From Sphingobacteriales bacterium (GTDB lineage: Bacteria; Bacteroidota; Bacteroidia; Chitinophagales; Chitinophagaceae), in assembly GCA_012270485.1 (NCBI GenBank), contig JAAXIF010000019.1, positions 1-64,000 on the forward strand: a DNA stretch of 64,000 nucleotides, given 5' to 3'. Every line of letters starts with the position of its first letter. Within the stretch, counting starts at the first letter, position 1. The translations under genes and the position numbers were made by a program. The notes below the pieces were generated by a model. The model was not told the origin of the DNA. It ran no database searches and saw only the letters and a program-made list of their open reading frames with translations. Positions 8,776 to 16,943 of the stretch are shown one piece after another.

Positions 8776-9516
8776 CTATTTCTTCAATCCCGGATACTGC
8801 ATCTTTAGACTGGTGAGTAAACGATGCAACGCCTCTGCCATGATATATTCTTTGTACCAGTTTTGATCGGCAGGCGTAATGATCCAAGGAATTTTATTAC
8901 AGTGATTAAAACAGTCTTCATACATCCGCATATATTCTTTCCAGAGTTTGGCCTCTTCAAAATCTTTTTCGTTGTACTTCCATTGTTTTTGCGGATCATG
9001 GATTCTTTCAGTAAGTCTTTGCTTTTGCTCTTCAGGTGAAATATGCAGGTAGAATTTCAGGATATGTGTGTGATTATGTTTGTTCAACAACCATTCAAAA
9101 TCATTGATCGCACGCATTCTCTCTTTGGCTTGCTGATCTGTACACCATTTATGTACGCGAGTAATCAGTATGTCTTCATAATGTGACCGATTGAATATTT
9201 GTATCATGCCCTTAGCCGGGGCATGTTGGTGAATACGCCACAAAAAATCATGTGACAACTCCAATGCAGTAGGTGCTTTGAAAGATGTTACCTGCACACC
9301 TTGTGGATTCATATTGCCAAATACATTTCTAATGGCCCCATCTTTCCCACTGGCATCCATCCCCTGAATAATGATCAGCACTGAATGTTTTCCTTCTGCA
9401 AACAAAAGGTTTTGTAACTCATCCAGTTCTTCCACCAGTTTAGCTGTTTTTGTTTTGACCTTTTCTTTATTCAGGTTCTTGGGGGCTCGGGTATTGATTT
9501 TACTTAGCTGGATCAT
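8776..9516 (-). CDS. Polyphosphate kinase 2 family phosphotransferase
   Basis: A 246-residue PPK2 enzyme, which uses polyphosphate to phosphorylate nucleoside mono- or diphosphates. The Walker A motif is IIQGMDASGKDGAIR (about residue 50), followed by GVQVTSFKAPT, the FNRSHYEDILITRVH segment and the lid region RLTERIHDPQKQWKYN. The one-domain size and motif set fit the short PPK2 classes, but I cannot assign AMP or ADP preference. The mscL gene follows on the same strand, so both may be expressed together under osmotic or energy stress; that link is an inference. Confidence 0.88.
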   Translation of the reverse strand: MIQLSKINTRAPKNLNKEKVKTKTAKLVEELDELQNLLFAEGKHSVLIIIQGMDASGKDGAIRNVFGNMNPQGVQVTSFKAPTALELSHDFLWRIHQHAPAKGMIQIFNRSHYEDILITRVHKWCTDQQAKERMRAINDFEWLLNKHNHTHILKFYLHISPEEQKQRLTERIHDPQKQWKYNEKDFEEAKLWKEYMRMYEDCFNHCNKIPWIITPADQNWYKEYIMAEALHRLLTSLKMQYPGLKK

Positions 9517-9634
9517 AGAGAAGTTTTATCTCTTAAAGTTAAATTTTTTAACCCGTGAAAGGAAAGAAAAGAATATTCGGCCAGAACATGGTCAATTAAT
9601 CGGTGCAATCCCTCACCTTTACAAAAACAATACC

Positions 9635-10510
9635 TTGAGAGAACGGATCATTAACTGGGGCATCTTTTTAGTGCTATCCATTATTTGGGGTAGTTCTTTT
9701 ATCCTGATGAAAGAAGGGATGCATGTTTTAACACCTTATCAAGTAGCATCTATCCGCATACTCAGTGCAGGACTCATCCTTACACCTTTTGCAGTAAAAG
9801 CACTCAAACAAATACCGCAACGAAAATGGTTTCTCGTGATCTTATCCGGATTATTGGGTAATTTTTTTCCGGCATATTTATTCTGTATCGCCGAAACACA
9901 AATCGACAGTTCTTTAGCAGGCATTTTGAACGCACTCACCCCTTTGTTTACCATATTGGTAGGTATTTCATTCTTTCAATTAAAAGCAAATAGCACCAAA
10001 ATTGCCGGTGTCATTATTGGGTTTATTGGATTATGCTTATTGATGTTTGCCGGTAAAGAAGTAAGCTTTCAAAACATCTCTTATGCCGGACTCGTATTAT
10101 TAGCTACACTTTGTTATGGTATCAATGTAAACATGGTAGGCAGACATATGAAAGAAGTAGGCTCATTGAATATTGCTTCACTGGCCTTTGTTTTTCTGAT
10201 CATTCCATCTGCCATTATTTTATACTATACCGGATATACAGCAATGCGTTTGTCTGAACCTGCTGTTATCAAAGCCACAGGTGCTTCTTTTATTTTGGGT
10301 GTACTGGGAACCGCTTTTGCTTCCATCATTTTCTATATGCTCGTAAAAAGAGCAGGTACATTGTTTGCGTCCATGGTCACCTATGGAATTCCCTTTGTTG
10401 CAGTATTCTGGGGATTGTTAGACGGAGAACAAATCACTTTACTTCAAGTTGGATGCTTGGGGATTATTCTTTGTGGGGTGTACCTGGTAAATAAAAAAGA
10501 AAAAGCTTGA
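9635..10510 (+). CDS. EamA-family (DMT) membrane transporter
   Basis: A 291-residue protein with about ten membrane helices in two EamA repeats, the second starting near SYAGLVLLATLCYGINVNMVG. Early motifs WGSSFILMKEG and PYQVASIRILSAG are typical of drug/metabolite exporters. The substrate is unknown. The ORF track starts at 9371 inside the antisense PPK2 gene. The first in-frame start codon that gives a normal EamA N-terminus is TTG at 9635 (LRERIINWGIF), since no ATG occurs before the first helix. A hairpin follows the stop. Confidence 0.8.
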   Translation: MRERIINWGIFLVLSIIWGSSFILMKEGMHVLTPYQVASIRILSAGLILTPFAVKALKQIPQRKWFLVILSGLLGNFFPAYLFCIAETQIDSSLAGILNALTPLFTILVGISFFQLKANSTKIAGVIIGFIGLCLLMFAGKEVSFQNISYAGLVLLATLCYGINVNMVGRHMKEVGSLNIASLAFVFLIIPSAIILYYTGYTAMRLSEPAVIKATGASFILGVLGTAFASIIFYMLVKRAGTLFASMVTYGIPFVAVFWGLLDGEQITLLQVGCLGIILCGVYLVNKKEKA

Positions 10511-10514
10511 TTAT

Positions 10515-10576
10515 GATCTGTGATTTTTTGATTTTAGAAAAATAAATCAAGAAATCACAGATCAAAAAATCAAAGA
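10515..10576. terminator. Inverted array of family G between convergent genes
   Basis: Twenty-nt arms (GATCTGTGATTTTTTGATTT and its near complement) close on a short A-rich loop, followed by a second run of ATCAAAAAATCAAAG. It lies between the convergent EamA and frr genes and probably ends both transcripts. The TTTGATT words are shared with the arms around the four-helix-bundle gene at 27.5-27.9 kb. Confidence 0.6.
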
Positions 10577-11140
10577 TTAGACCGCCATCACTTCTTTTTC
10601 TTTCGCGGCTAAATGTTTATCTACGAGTGTGATGAATTTATCGGTGATATCCTGAATACTTTTTTCAGCATCTTTTGCAGCGTCTTCACTCAAACCGTCT
10701 TTTTGTAATTTCTTCACCTGCTCAATGGCATCGCGACGGATATTTCTGATCGCTACTTTTGAATGTTCACCCTCACCTGCAGCTTTTTTTACCAACTCTC
10801 TTCTTCTTTCCTCTGTTAGCGGCGGGAGGTATAAACGTAATTGAACACCATCATTTTGAGGAGTGATGCCAATATTCGCAGCCATGATGGCCCTTTCAAT
10901 AGCAGCCAGCATGTTCTTTTCCCAAGGCTGAATACTAATGGTACGAACATCCAGCACGCTGATATTTGCTACCTGATTGATAGGCGTTGGTGAGCCATAA
11001 TAATCTACCATAATACCGTCCAACATGGTTGGATTGGCTTTTCCAGCCCTGATCTTCGTAAGCTCTGTTTCCAGGTGGCCAATCGCCTTGGTCATACTTT
11101 CTTCCGCATCGGCCAATATTAAATCCAAATCTTCTGACAT
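10577..11140 (-). CDS. frr: Ribosome recycling factor
   Basis: A 187-residue RRF, which splits post-termination ribosomes together with EF-G. The protein shows the family core HLETELTKIRAGKANPTMLDGIMVDYYGSPTPI, then VRTISIQPWEKNMLAAIERAI and the C-terminal coiled region RRELVKKAAGEGEHSKVAIRNIRRD. The ORF track start lies 24 codons upstream and reads through a family A array (YHGPWTMDYS), so the Met before SEDLDLILADAEES was chosen, giving the standard length. pyrH, the usual neighbour, is not adjacent. Confidence 0.96.
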   Translation of the reverse strand: MSEDLDLILADAEESMTKAIGHLETELTKIRAGKANPTMLDGIMVDYYGSPTPINQVANISVLDVRTISIQPWEKNMLAAIERAIMAANIGITPQNDGVQLRLYLPPLTEERRRELVKKAAGEGEHSKVAIRNIRRDAIEQVKKLQKDGLSEDAAKDAEKSIQDITDKFITLVDKHLAAKEKEVMAV

Positions 11141-11158
11141 ATGATGATTTTGTGGGAG

Positions 11159-11166
11159 CAAATATA
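11159..11166 (-). promoter_or_regulatory. Candidate -7 box TATATTTG for frr
   Basis: TATATTTG on the minus strand, 18 bp before the frr start and next to the family A array, matches TAnnTTTG. A convincing -33 element is not visible, since the upstream bases are the array itself. Confidence 0.35.
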
Positions 11167-11169
11167 GTG

Positions 11170-11268
11170 AATAGTCCATAGTCCATGGTCCATGGTAAAT
11201 TGTTTGATTCATACCCTACTTAGTTGACATTTTCTTCCCATGGACTATGGACCATCGACTATTGACTA
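11170..11268. repeat. Inverted heptad array, family A, between divergent genes
   Basis: Arms at about 11170-11198 (runs of TCCATAG and TCCATGG) and 11238-11268 (complementary CTATGGA words) flank a 39-bp spacer in the frr / transketolase divergent region. Lying between start codons, it cannot be a terminator for either gene and must be compatible with two promoters. Confidence 0.8.
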
Positions 11269-11287
11269 TCTCTATTCCCTATCTTCG
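11262..11287 (+). promoter_or_regulatory. Candidate promoter of the transketolase subunit
   Basis: TATCTTCG at 11280-11287 resembles TAnnTTTG with one mismatch. TTG at 11262-11264, inside the right arm of the array, is 15 bp upstream. If real, the repeat contributes the -33 element. Spacing is short and the call is weak. Confidence 0.25.
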
Positions 11288-11305
11288 CACCCACAAAACA
11301 AGCAT

Positions 11306-12148
11306 ATGGCAAGTATTCAGGAATTGAAAGCTGCGGCCTCACAGATCAGGCGCGATATCGTTAGAATGGTTCATGGGGTTCAAAGCGGACATCCGGGTGG
11401 TTCTCTAGGTTGTACCGACTTCCTAACCGCCCTGTTTTTTCATACCATGAAACATGACCGTCAGTTTAAGATGGATGGTGTGGGTGAAGATCTGTTCTTC
11501 CTTTCTAACGGACATATTTCTCCTGTTTACTACTCTGTTCTTTCTCGTTCAGGTTATTTCGACAAAAAAGAACTGGCCAGCTTCCGTAAACTGAATACAC
11601 GTTTACAAGGTCACCCTACTACACATGAAGATTTACCCGGTGTAAGAATAGCCAGCGGATCATTGGGTCAGGGTATGAGTGTGGCCATTGGTGCAGCACT
11701 GACTAAGAAATTCAACAACGACCCCCACCTTATTTTCTCTTTACATGGTGATGGTGAATTACAGGAAGGACAAATATGGGAAGCAGTGATGTTTGCTGCA
11801 CATAATAAGGTAGATAACCTGATTGCGACTGTAGACTGGAACGGACAACAGATTGATGGTCCAACCAGCAAAGTTTTATCACTCGATAATCTGCACGATA
11901 AATTCAAAGCCTTTAACTGGACAGTTCTGGATATGAACGGAAATGATATGGAAGATGTGGTAGCTGTGCTGGATAAAGCAAAGTCTATGACCGGACAAGG
12001 TAAACCCATCTCTATTCTAATGAAGACAGAAATGGGCAAAGGTGTTGACTTCATGGAAGGCAGCCATGAATGGCATGGTATTGCTCCTAGTGATGAGCAA
12101 TTAGCCAAAGCATTGGGACAATTAGAGGAAACTTTGGGGGATTATTAG
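11306..12148 (+). CDS. Transketolase, N-terminal (TPP-binding) subunit
   Basis: A 280-residue half-size transketolase. The conserved SGHPGGSLGCTDFLTALFF, NGHISPVYYS, GSLGQGMSVAIGAALTKK and the TPP motif GDGELQEGQIWEAVMFAAHNKVDNLIATVDWNGQQIDG are present. Split transketolases need a separate C-terminal subunit to move two-carbon units in the pentose phosphate pathway. That partner gene usually follows directly, but here the next gene is convergent and no C-half occurs in the window. The Met before ASIQELKAAASQIRRDIVRM is chosen; the longer start reads the heptad array. Confidence 0.93.
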   Translation: MASIQELKAAASQIRRDIVRMVHGVQSGHPGGSLGCTDFLTALFFHTMKHDRQFKMDGVGEDLFFLSNGHISPVYYSVLSRSGYFDKKELASFRKLNTRLQGHPTTHEDLPGVRIASGSLGQGMSVAIGAALTKKFNNDPHLIFSLHGDGELQEGQIWEAVMFAAHNKVDNLIATVDWNGQQIDGPTSKVLSLDNLHDKFKAFNWTVLDMNGNDMEDVVAVLDKAKSMTGQGKPISILMKTEMGKGVDFMEGSHEWHGIAPSDEQLAKALGQLEETLGDY

Positions 12149-12186
12149 GAGAAGTCAGAAGTAAAAATTCAAAATACTTTTATTGC

Positions 12187-12216
12187 AGCCGCTTAGAAAA
12201 ACTAAGCGGCTCTTTT
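12187..12216 (+). terminator. Terminator after the transketolase subunit
   Basis: A 10-bp stem AGCCGCTTAG / CTAAGCGGCT with a 5-nt A loop, followed by CTTTT. The same hairpin core is used after the MsbA-like gene at 15917-15955, so it is a second shared hairpin type. Confidence 0.75.
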
Positions 12217-12291
12217 GTGTCATCCCTCGGTGCAACTCAGTGGTTTTTACCACAGAGGTAAAGGAGTATGGCACAGAGTTATACAGAGGGT

Positions 12292-13497
12292 TTATTTGAG
12301 TGCGAGTTCTTGACGGCTGGCTTTTCGAGAAGGGATCCATGCGGCAAGGAAACCGATGGTGGTTACAGTTAGGAGTACCAAAAGATAATCAGCAGGTATC
12401 AGTTTAACAGGATATGCTTTTACAATAAAAGTATCACCTGCCAATTTAATGAGTTCAAATTTAATTTGTATCCAACAGATAATTGTGGCAAGCAACATAC
12501 CCAACGCAGCTCCAAATCCGGCAAGTAATAATCCTTCTGATAAAAAGATAGCTTGAATGCGTTTTTGTGAGGCACCCATGGCTTGCAATACTGCAATATC
12601 TTTTTGTTTTTCCAATACTAACATCGTTAATGCTCCAATCATATTAAATGCAGCCACTACCAGTATCAAAGAAAGAATAGCATAGATCACCCATTTCTCC
12701 AATTGCATCACTGCATATAAACTCTTGTTTTGCTCATACCTTGTTTGCACCAAATACCGCTCTCCTAAAATCGATTGTAATTGTTCTTTGATCTTATCTG
12801 CATCACCGGCTACTTTTAACTCGGCAGCACTGTATTCATCTGCTTCCATATTGAGCATATAACGGAAGAAAGCGAGATTGGTAAAAGCATATTTGTTATC
12901 GAATTCTTGCTGTACTTGAAATGTGCCACTGGCTGTAATATTGTTGACACTGAGTCCATCCAAGGAATTAAAACTGGCTTTCCTGTTAGGTGTATACAAC
13001 GTGAGTGGATAAATACCTCGCTCCACATCTGCCCCAATCGCATTTTCTATTCCATAGCCTAATACAATAGACGGTGTTTCCAATGTTCCCAATGCAAACT
13101 TTCCTCGCTTGATATGATCAGTAATTTTATTGGTAGCTACATATTGTTCATCCACCCCTTTTACCAATACAATAGACTGATAAGGACCATTCACCAACAA
13201 TGCTTTTTCTTCTGCTACCAAACTAAATACAGCGACTCCGGGTGTTGACTTAATTTTTTGTTGTTGCTGCGTGTTGAGTGTAATGATTTTCCCTTTTGTC
13301 GGAGCAATCCGAATATCCGTATAAAAATCTGTGTACAGTCCCTTAACCAATTCTTCAAACCCATTGAATACACTGAGTATGATAATAAGTGCTGCACAAC
13401 CCACCGTAATAGCCGTTACGCTGATCCATGCAATGACATTGATGGCATTGGTAGATTTTTTCGATCTAAAATAGCGCCAGGCAAAGAGAAGGTTCAC
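12292..13497 (-). CDS. FtsX-like ABC permease of the LolC/LolE type
   Basis: A 401-residue inner-membrane permease. It begins with the LolC/E-type segment LFAWRYFRSKKSTNAINVIAWISVTAITVG and the first helix, has a periplasmic domain of about 200 residues, and ends with three helices in the FtsX-like permease domain (VIYAILSLILVVAAFNMIGALTMLV, then two more). The motif DIAVLQAMGASQKRIQAIFLSEG is characteristic. Members work with a LolD ATPase to release lipoproteins from the inner membrane. No ATPase is adjacent. It follows rbfA on the same strand, an arrangement common in Bacteroidota, with a family B array between them. Confidence 0.85.
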   Translation of the reverse strand: MNLLFAWRYFRSKKSTNAINVIAWISVTAITVGCAALIIILSVFNGFEELVKGLYTDFYTDIRIAPTKGKIITLNTQQQQKIKSTPGVAVFSLVAEEKALLVNGPYQSIVLVKGVDEQYVATNKITDHIKRGKFALGTLETPSIVLGYGIENAIGADVERGIYPLTLYTPNRKASFNSLDGLSVNNITASGTFQVQQEFDNKYAFTNLAFFRYMLNMEADEYSAAELKVAGDADKIKEQLQSILGERYLVQTRYEQNKSLYAVMQLEKWVIYAILSLILVVAAFNMIGALTMLVLEKQKDIAVLQAMGASQKRIQAIFLSEGLLLAGFGAALGMLLATIICWIQIKFELIKLAGDTFIVKAYPVKLIPADYLLVLLTVTTIGFLAAWIPSRKASRQELALK

Positions 13498-13504
13498 GGG
13501 ATGG

Positions 13505-13612
13505 GTGTGAATGGTGAATTGTCAATTATGAATTTATATTTGTGAATTGTCAATTGTGAATTGTGAATGATAAATCATCTCTGGTATTCACCATTCACAA
13601 TTGACGATTCAC
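13505..13612. repeat. Inverted heptad array, family B (AATTGTG)
   Basis: Two plus-strand runs of GTGAATG/GTGAATT-type heptads (about 13505-13533 and 13541-13571) face a complementary run at 13585-13612, filling the gap between rbfA and the permease gene. It ends 2 bp before the rbfA stop codon. Family B also occurs at 25.4, 26.5 and 43.2 kb. Confidence 0.8.
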
Positions 13613-13613
13613 A

Positions 13614-13988
13614 TTACTCATTTCCCTCCCCCTTCTTCTCCTCATTAATATTCTTAAATATCTCTTCCATTTTGAACACATAATCCAACGTGTCATCGAG
13701 ATAAAAATGAAGAACGGGTATTCGGCGGAGTTGGTGTTTCATTTTATCAGCCAATTCTTTCTTGATCTCCCATGCACGACCTTCTATCGTCTTCATGGTG
13801 GCTTTTGCATCTTTTACCTGGAACAGACTGAGATAAATTCTGGCTTCCAACAGATCGGGAGTAACTTTAACAGAGGAAATAGATACCATTCCTCCATCGA
13901 GCATGGAAAGATTCAGTCTCCTGAAAATATCATTCATTTCCTCTTGAATGGCTCCTGCTACCTGACGCTGACGTTTTCCTTCTTCCAT
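13614..13988 (-). CDS. rbfA: 30S ribosome-binding factor A
   Basis: A 124-residue RbfA, a KH-fold factor that binds late 30S precursors and helps 16S rRNA maturation. The N-terminus KRQRQVAGAIQEEMNDIFRR and the segment ISSVKVTPDLLEARIYLSLF match the family, as does RRIPVLHFYLDDTLDYVFKMEEIF. The acidic/Lys tail is normal for the family. Divergent from the MsbA-like gene, with only 64 bp between start codons, so both promoters must lie there. Confidence 0.92.
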   Translation of the reverse strand: MEEGKRQRQVAGAIQEEMNDIFRRLNLSMLDGGMVSISSVKVTPDLLEARIYLSLFQVKDAKATMKTIEGRAWEIKKELADKMKHQLRRIPVLHFYLDDTLDYVFKMEEIFKNINEEKKGEGNE

Positions 13989-13997
13989 GTTGAACTG

Positions 13998-14026
13998 TTT
14001 GATTGGCTGTAAAATTACTTACTTTG
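13998..14026 (+). promoter_or_regulatory. Candidate promoter of the MsbA-like gene
   Basis: TTTG (13998-14001) and TTACTTTG (14019-14026) are 17 bp apart, close to the Bacteroidota -33 / -7 arrangement, although the second base of the -7 box is T rather than A. The predicted start of transcription would be about 20 bp before the ATG. Confidence 0.4.
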
Positions 14027-14052
14027 CTGTGTTTTACCGATTTTATCCTGAT

Positions 14053-15873
14053 ATGAAGCGTTTTTCAAGAATACTTTTTTACCTGAGGAGTCAGAAGCAG
14101 AACATCGTACTGTATTTGATTTTTACCCTATTCTCCATCCTTTTTTCATTGGTTTCATTGGCTATGTTGGCCCCTTTTCTACAATTGCTTTTCAATAAAT
14201 CAGCATTGATCAATGTTGAGCCAGCATTTGCTTTGACTGCCAACGGCGTGTTAAATTATCTAAAATACTTCATCAGCAAGCTCATTACCGAAAACGGGGA
14301 AGTGTATGCTTTAGGAGCTATTTGCGGACTTATCATCGTTTCCGTATTCTTTAAGAATGTTTTTACCTATCTCGCATTTAGAGTTTTAGCTCCCATGCGT
14401 AACCATGTAATGACCAAGTTGCGCGCCGACCTTTACAGCAAGATATTAGATCTTCCGATCGGATACTTTACAGAACAAAAAAAAGGCGATATCATCAGTC
14501 GCATGAGTAATGACGCCAATGAAGTAGAATGGAGTGTAATGGGTACACTCGAAGCATTGATTCGCGACCCACTCAACATCATCATCATTCTTGTTTTTCT
14601 AGTGATGTTGAGTCCGGCATTGTCTTTATTCTTATTAGTATTATTACCTCTCACAGGTTTTATCATCGGAAGATTGAGTCGATCATTGAAAAAACAGTCT
14701 ACCTCCTCTCAGGAAAAATTAGGCACGTTGATGTCAATACTTGATGAAACACTTGGCGGATTACGTGTGATCAAAGCATTCAATGCCGAGAAAATATTAC
14801 ACAACAAATTCATCACCAATAACAATACACTGAATCAGATCCGTAATAAGATGAATTTCCGGAAAGACCTGGCTTCACCTTTGTCTGAGTTTTTGGGTGT
14901 GCTGGTATTGTCTTGTATTCTTTGGTTTGGTGGTAAATTGGTATTGGATGGACAATTCGGATTAGAACCGGAAAGTTTCATCACTTATATTGTTTTCTTC
15001 ACCCAAATCATCAATCCGGCGAAATCATTGTCCGGCTCATTTTACAGTGCCCAGCGTGGTAGTGCTGCCATACAGCGAATTGAGGAAATTTTGAAAGCAC
15101 CTGTCACCGTTACCGATCAACCCAATGCCAAAACCCTCACTGAATTCAATACCAGTATTGAATTTAAAAATGTTTCTTTCTCTTATGAAGATGTGACCAT
15201 CTTAAAAAATATCAACCTAAAGATTGAAAAAGGGAAAACCATTGCCTTGGTTGGATCATCCGGTGCGGGTAAAAGTACCCTCGCAGATCTCATTCCTCGT
15301 TTTCATGATGTATCAAGTGGTGAGATTTTAATTGATGGCGTAAACATCAAAGCATACACACTACATTCCATTAGAAGTCAGATGGGTATTGTAACACAAG
15401 AGCCCATACTATTCAATGATACCATTGCCAATAATATTGCATTGGGTATCGATCATGCTGATCAAAGACAGATTGAGCAGGCTGCAAAAGTTGCCAATGC
15501 CTATGATTTTATTCAGCGAAAAGAAGAAGGCTTTGATACCAATATTGGTGATCGTGGTACCAAACTCAGTGGTGGTGAGCGTCAGCGTGTAACCATTGCA
15601 CGTGCCGTATTAAAAAATCCACCGATTTTGATTTTAGATGAAGCCACTTCATCATTAGATACAGAAAGTGAAAGACTGGTACAAGACGCCATCAATAATA
15701 TGATGCAACAAAGAACCTCTATAGTCATTGCCCACCGTCTCTCCACCATCCGTAATGCCGATGAGATCATCGTTCTCCAAAAAGGAGAAATAGCAGAAAG
15801 AGGTACACATGATGAATTACTGTTGATGGGAGGAATTTATAAGAAATTAGTAGAGATGCAGGAAGTTAGATAA
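14053..15873 (+). CDS. ABC exporter, MsbA-like lipid flippase family
   Basis: A 606-residue half-transporter: six membrane helices in an ABC_membrane domain (about residues 20-330), then an ATPase domain with Walker A GSSGAGKSTLADLIPRFH, the Q-loop GIVTQEPILF, signature LSGGERQRVTIARA, Walker B ILILDEATSSLD and the switch His in IAHRLSTI. It resembles MsbA and related lipid or drug exporters and would work as a homodimer. Substrate is uncertain. The ORF track starts 22 codons earlier, inside rbfA antisense; MKRFSRILFYLRSQK gives a normal N-terminus. It is followed by a strong nested hairpin. Confidence 0.88.
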   Translation: MKRFSRILFYLRSQKQNIVLYLIFTLFSILFSLVSLAMLAPFLQLLFNKSALINVEPAFALTANGVLNYLKYFISKLITENGEVYALGAICGLIIVSVFFKNVFTYLAFRVLAPMRNHVMTKLRADLYSKILDLPIGYFTEQKKGDIISRMSNDANEVEWSVMGTLEALIRDPLNIIIILVFLVMLSPALSLFLLVLLPLTGFIIGRLSRSLKKQSTSSQEKLGTLMSILDETLGGLRVIKAFNAEKILHNKFITNNNTLNQIRNKMNFRKDLASPLSEFLGVLVLSCILWFGGKLVLDGQFGLEPESFITYIVFFTQIINPAKSLSGSFYSAQRGSAAIQRIEEILKAPVTVTDQPNAKTLTEFNTSIEFKNVSFSYEDVTILKNINLKIEKGKTIALVGSSGAGKSTLADLIPRFHDVSSGEILIDGVNIKAYTLHSIRSQMGIVTQEPILFNDTIANNIALGIDHADQRQIEQAAKVANAYDFIQRKEEGFDTNIGDRGTKLSGGERQRVTIARAVLKNPPILILDEATSSLDTESERLVQDAINNMMQQRTSIVIAHRLSTIRNADEIIVLQKGEIAERGTHDELLLMGGIYKKLVEMQEVR

Positions 15874-15992
15874 CCCCCCGGCCCCCTGAAGAGTGAGTTT
15901 TGAAACCTCATAAAAATTAGAGCCGCTTAGAAAACTAAGCGGCTCTAATTTTTTGTACCCATCATAACTCCCCCTTCAGGGGGTCGGGGGGT
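15874..15992. repeat. Nested dyad: GC-rich outer arms around a terminator
   Basis: Outer arms CCCCCCGGCCCCCTGAAG (from 15874) and CTTCAGGGGGTCGGGGGG (to about 15992) enclose the inner terminator hairpin. The outer arms begin 1 base after the exporter stop codon and reach to within 4 bp of the convergent traR stop. Their GC content contrasts sharply with the AT-rich surroundings. Confidence 0.7.
15917..15955. terminator. Terminator hairpin between convergent genes
   Basis: A 14-bp perfect stem TTAGAGCCGCTTAG / CTAAGCGGCTCTAA with an AAAA loop, followed by a T-run on the plus strand. The core is the same as in the hairpin at 12187-12216. Confidence 0.8.
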
Positions 15993-15995
15993 TGG

Positions 15996-16937
15996 TTATT
16001 CAGCACTAGGCTTCACCAAACCCAGCTTTGCTTCCAGACTTAAGGTTGCATGCGGCACCGCACGTAAGCGGGCTTTATCGATCAACTTACCGGTTACACG
16101 GCAGATACCGTAGGTTTTGTTTTCGATACGCATCAATGCTTTCTCTAAATGATCAATATAAGTAATCTGACGGCTAGCCATTTGGCTGAGCTGCTCTCTT
16201 TCCATACTCATACTGCCATCTTCCATGGTCATATAACGAGCATCGTCATTATCACCACCCATTTCATCTTTACGGGTAATCAGACCTTGGAGATAAGTCA
16301 GCTCTTTTTTAGCTGCCTCCAGTTTTTTATTGATTAAATCTCGGAATTCATTCAGATCCGCATCACTGTATTTAACTAATGTTTCGTTGCTTCTCACAGT
16401 TTCTACTCTTTTTTCTAATGGTGTATATCCGGGCTGATAAGGGACGCTGCTTTTGGTACTAGTCTTAGGAACTTTTACCTCTTTCAGCGGCTCTGGTGCT
16501 CTACGCACTGGTTTCACAGGCGGAGCTGGTGGCCCTTTTGGTTCTGGTTTCTTCATCGGTGGTAATGGCGTAGATACAGGCTTAGCAGCCGGTGCAGGAG
16601 CCGGAGCTTTTGCAACAGGCTTAGCCGGTACAGCAGCTTTCTTAACAGGAACTGGTGCCGGTTTAGGAGCTGGTTTAGCTGCAGGTTTAGCTACTTTCAC
16701 AGGTGCTTTAGCAGCCGGCTTAGGAGCAGCCTTTTTTGCAGGTGCTGGTTTTACTGCTGCTTTCTTAGCAGGAGCCGCTTTTTTAGCTGCCGGTTTAGGT
16801 GCTGGCTTAGCTGCTTTTTTAGGAGCAGGTTTAGCAGCAGCCTTTTTAGGAGCTGGTTTTGAAGCTGTTTTCTTGGCTGGTGCCGCCTTTGCAGCCGGTT
16901 TTTTCGCTGCCTTAGGGGCTGGTTTTTTAGTAGCCAT
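15996..16937 (-). CDS. TraR/DksA-family protein with long Ala/Lys/Pro-rich N-terminus
   Basis: A 313-residue two-part protein. Residues 1 to about 160 are a run of KPAPKKAA-like repeats resembling histone H1 or AlgP tails, very basic and probably disordered and nucleic-acid binding. The C-terminal 130 residues are a TraR/DksA domain: a coiled-coil with LINKKLEAAKKELTYLQGLI and the finger region YGICRVTGKLIDKARLRAVPHATLSLEAK. Only one Cys of the usual four is kept, so zinc binding is unlikely. The gene lies 6 bp downstream of ileS and is surely co-transcribed with it. A role in transcription or nucleoid structure is inferred. Confidence 0.85.
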   Translation of the reverse strand: MATKKPAPKAAKKPAAKAAPAKKTASKPAPKKAAAKPAPKKAAKPAPKPAAKKAAPAKKAAVKPAPAKKAAPKPAAKAPVKVAKPAAKPAPKPAPVPVKKAAVPAKPVAKAPAPAPAAKPVSTPLPPMKKPEPKGPPAPPVKPVRRAPEPLKEVKVPKTSTKSSVPYQPGYTPLEKRVETVRSNETLVKYSDADLNEFRDLINKKLEAAKKELTYLQGLITRKDEMGGDNDDARYMTMEDGSMSMEREQLSQMASRQITYIDHLEKALMRIENKTYGICRVTGKLIDKARLRAVPHATLSLEAKLGLVKPSAE

Positions 16938-16943
16938 ACGCTT

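Noticed and set aside
9371-9634. Longer start for the EamA transporter
   Set aside because: The first 88 codons mostly overlap the PPK2 gene on the other strand and give no transporter-like sequence.
12222-12291. Possible further family D array after the transketolase terminator
   Set aside because: CTCAGTGG and CCACAGAGG words are present but no second arm or regular step is clear.
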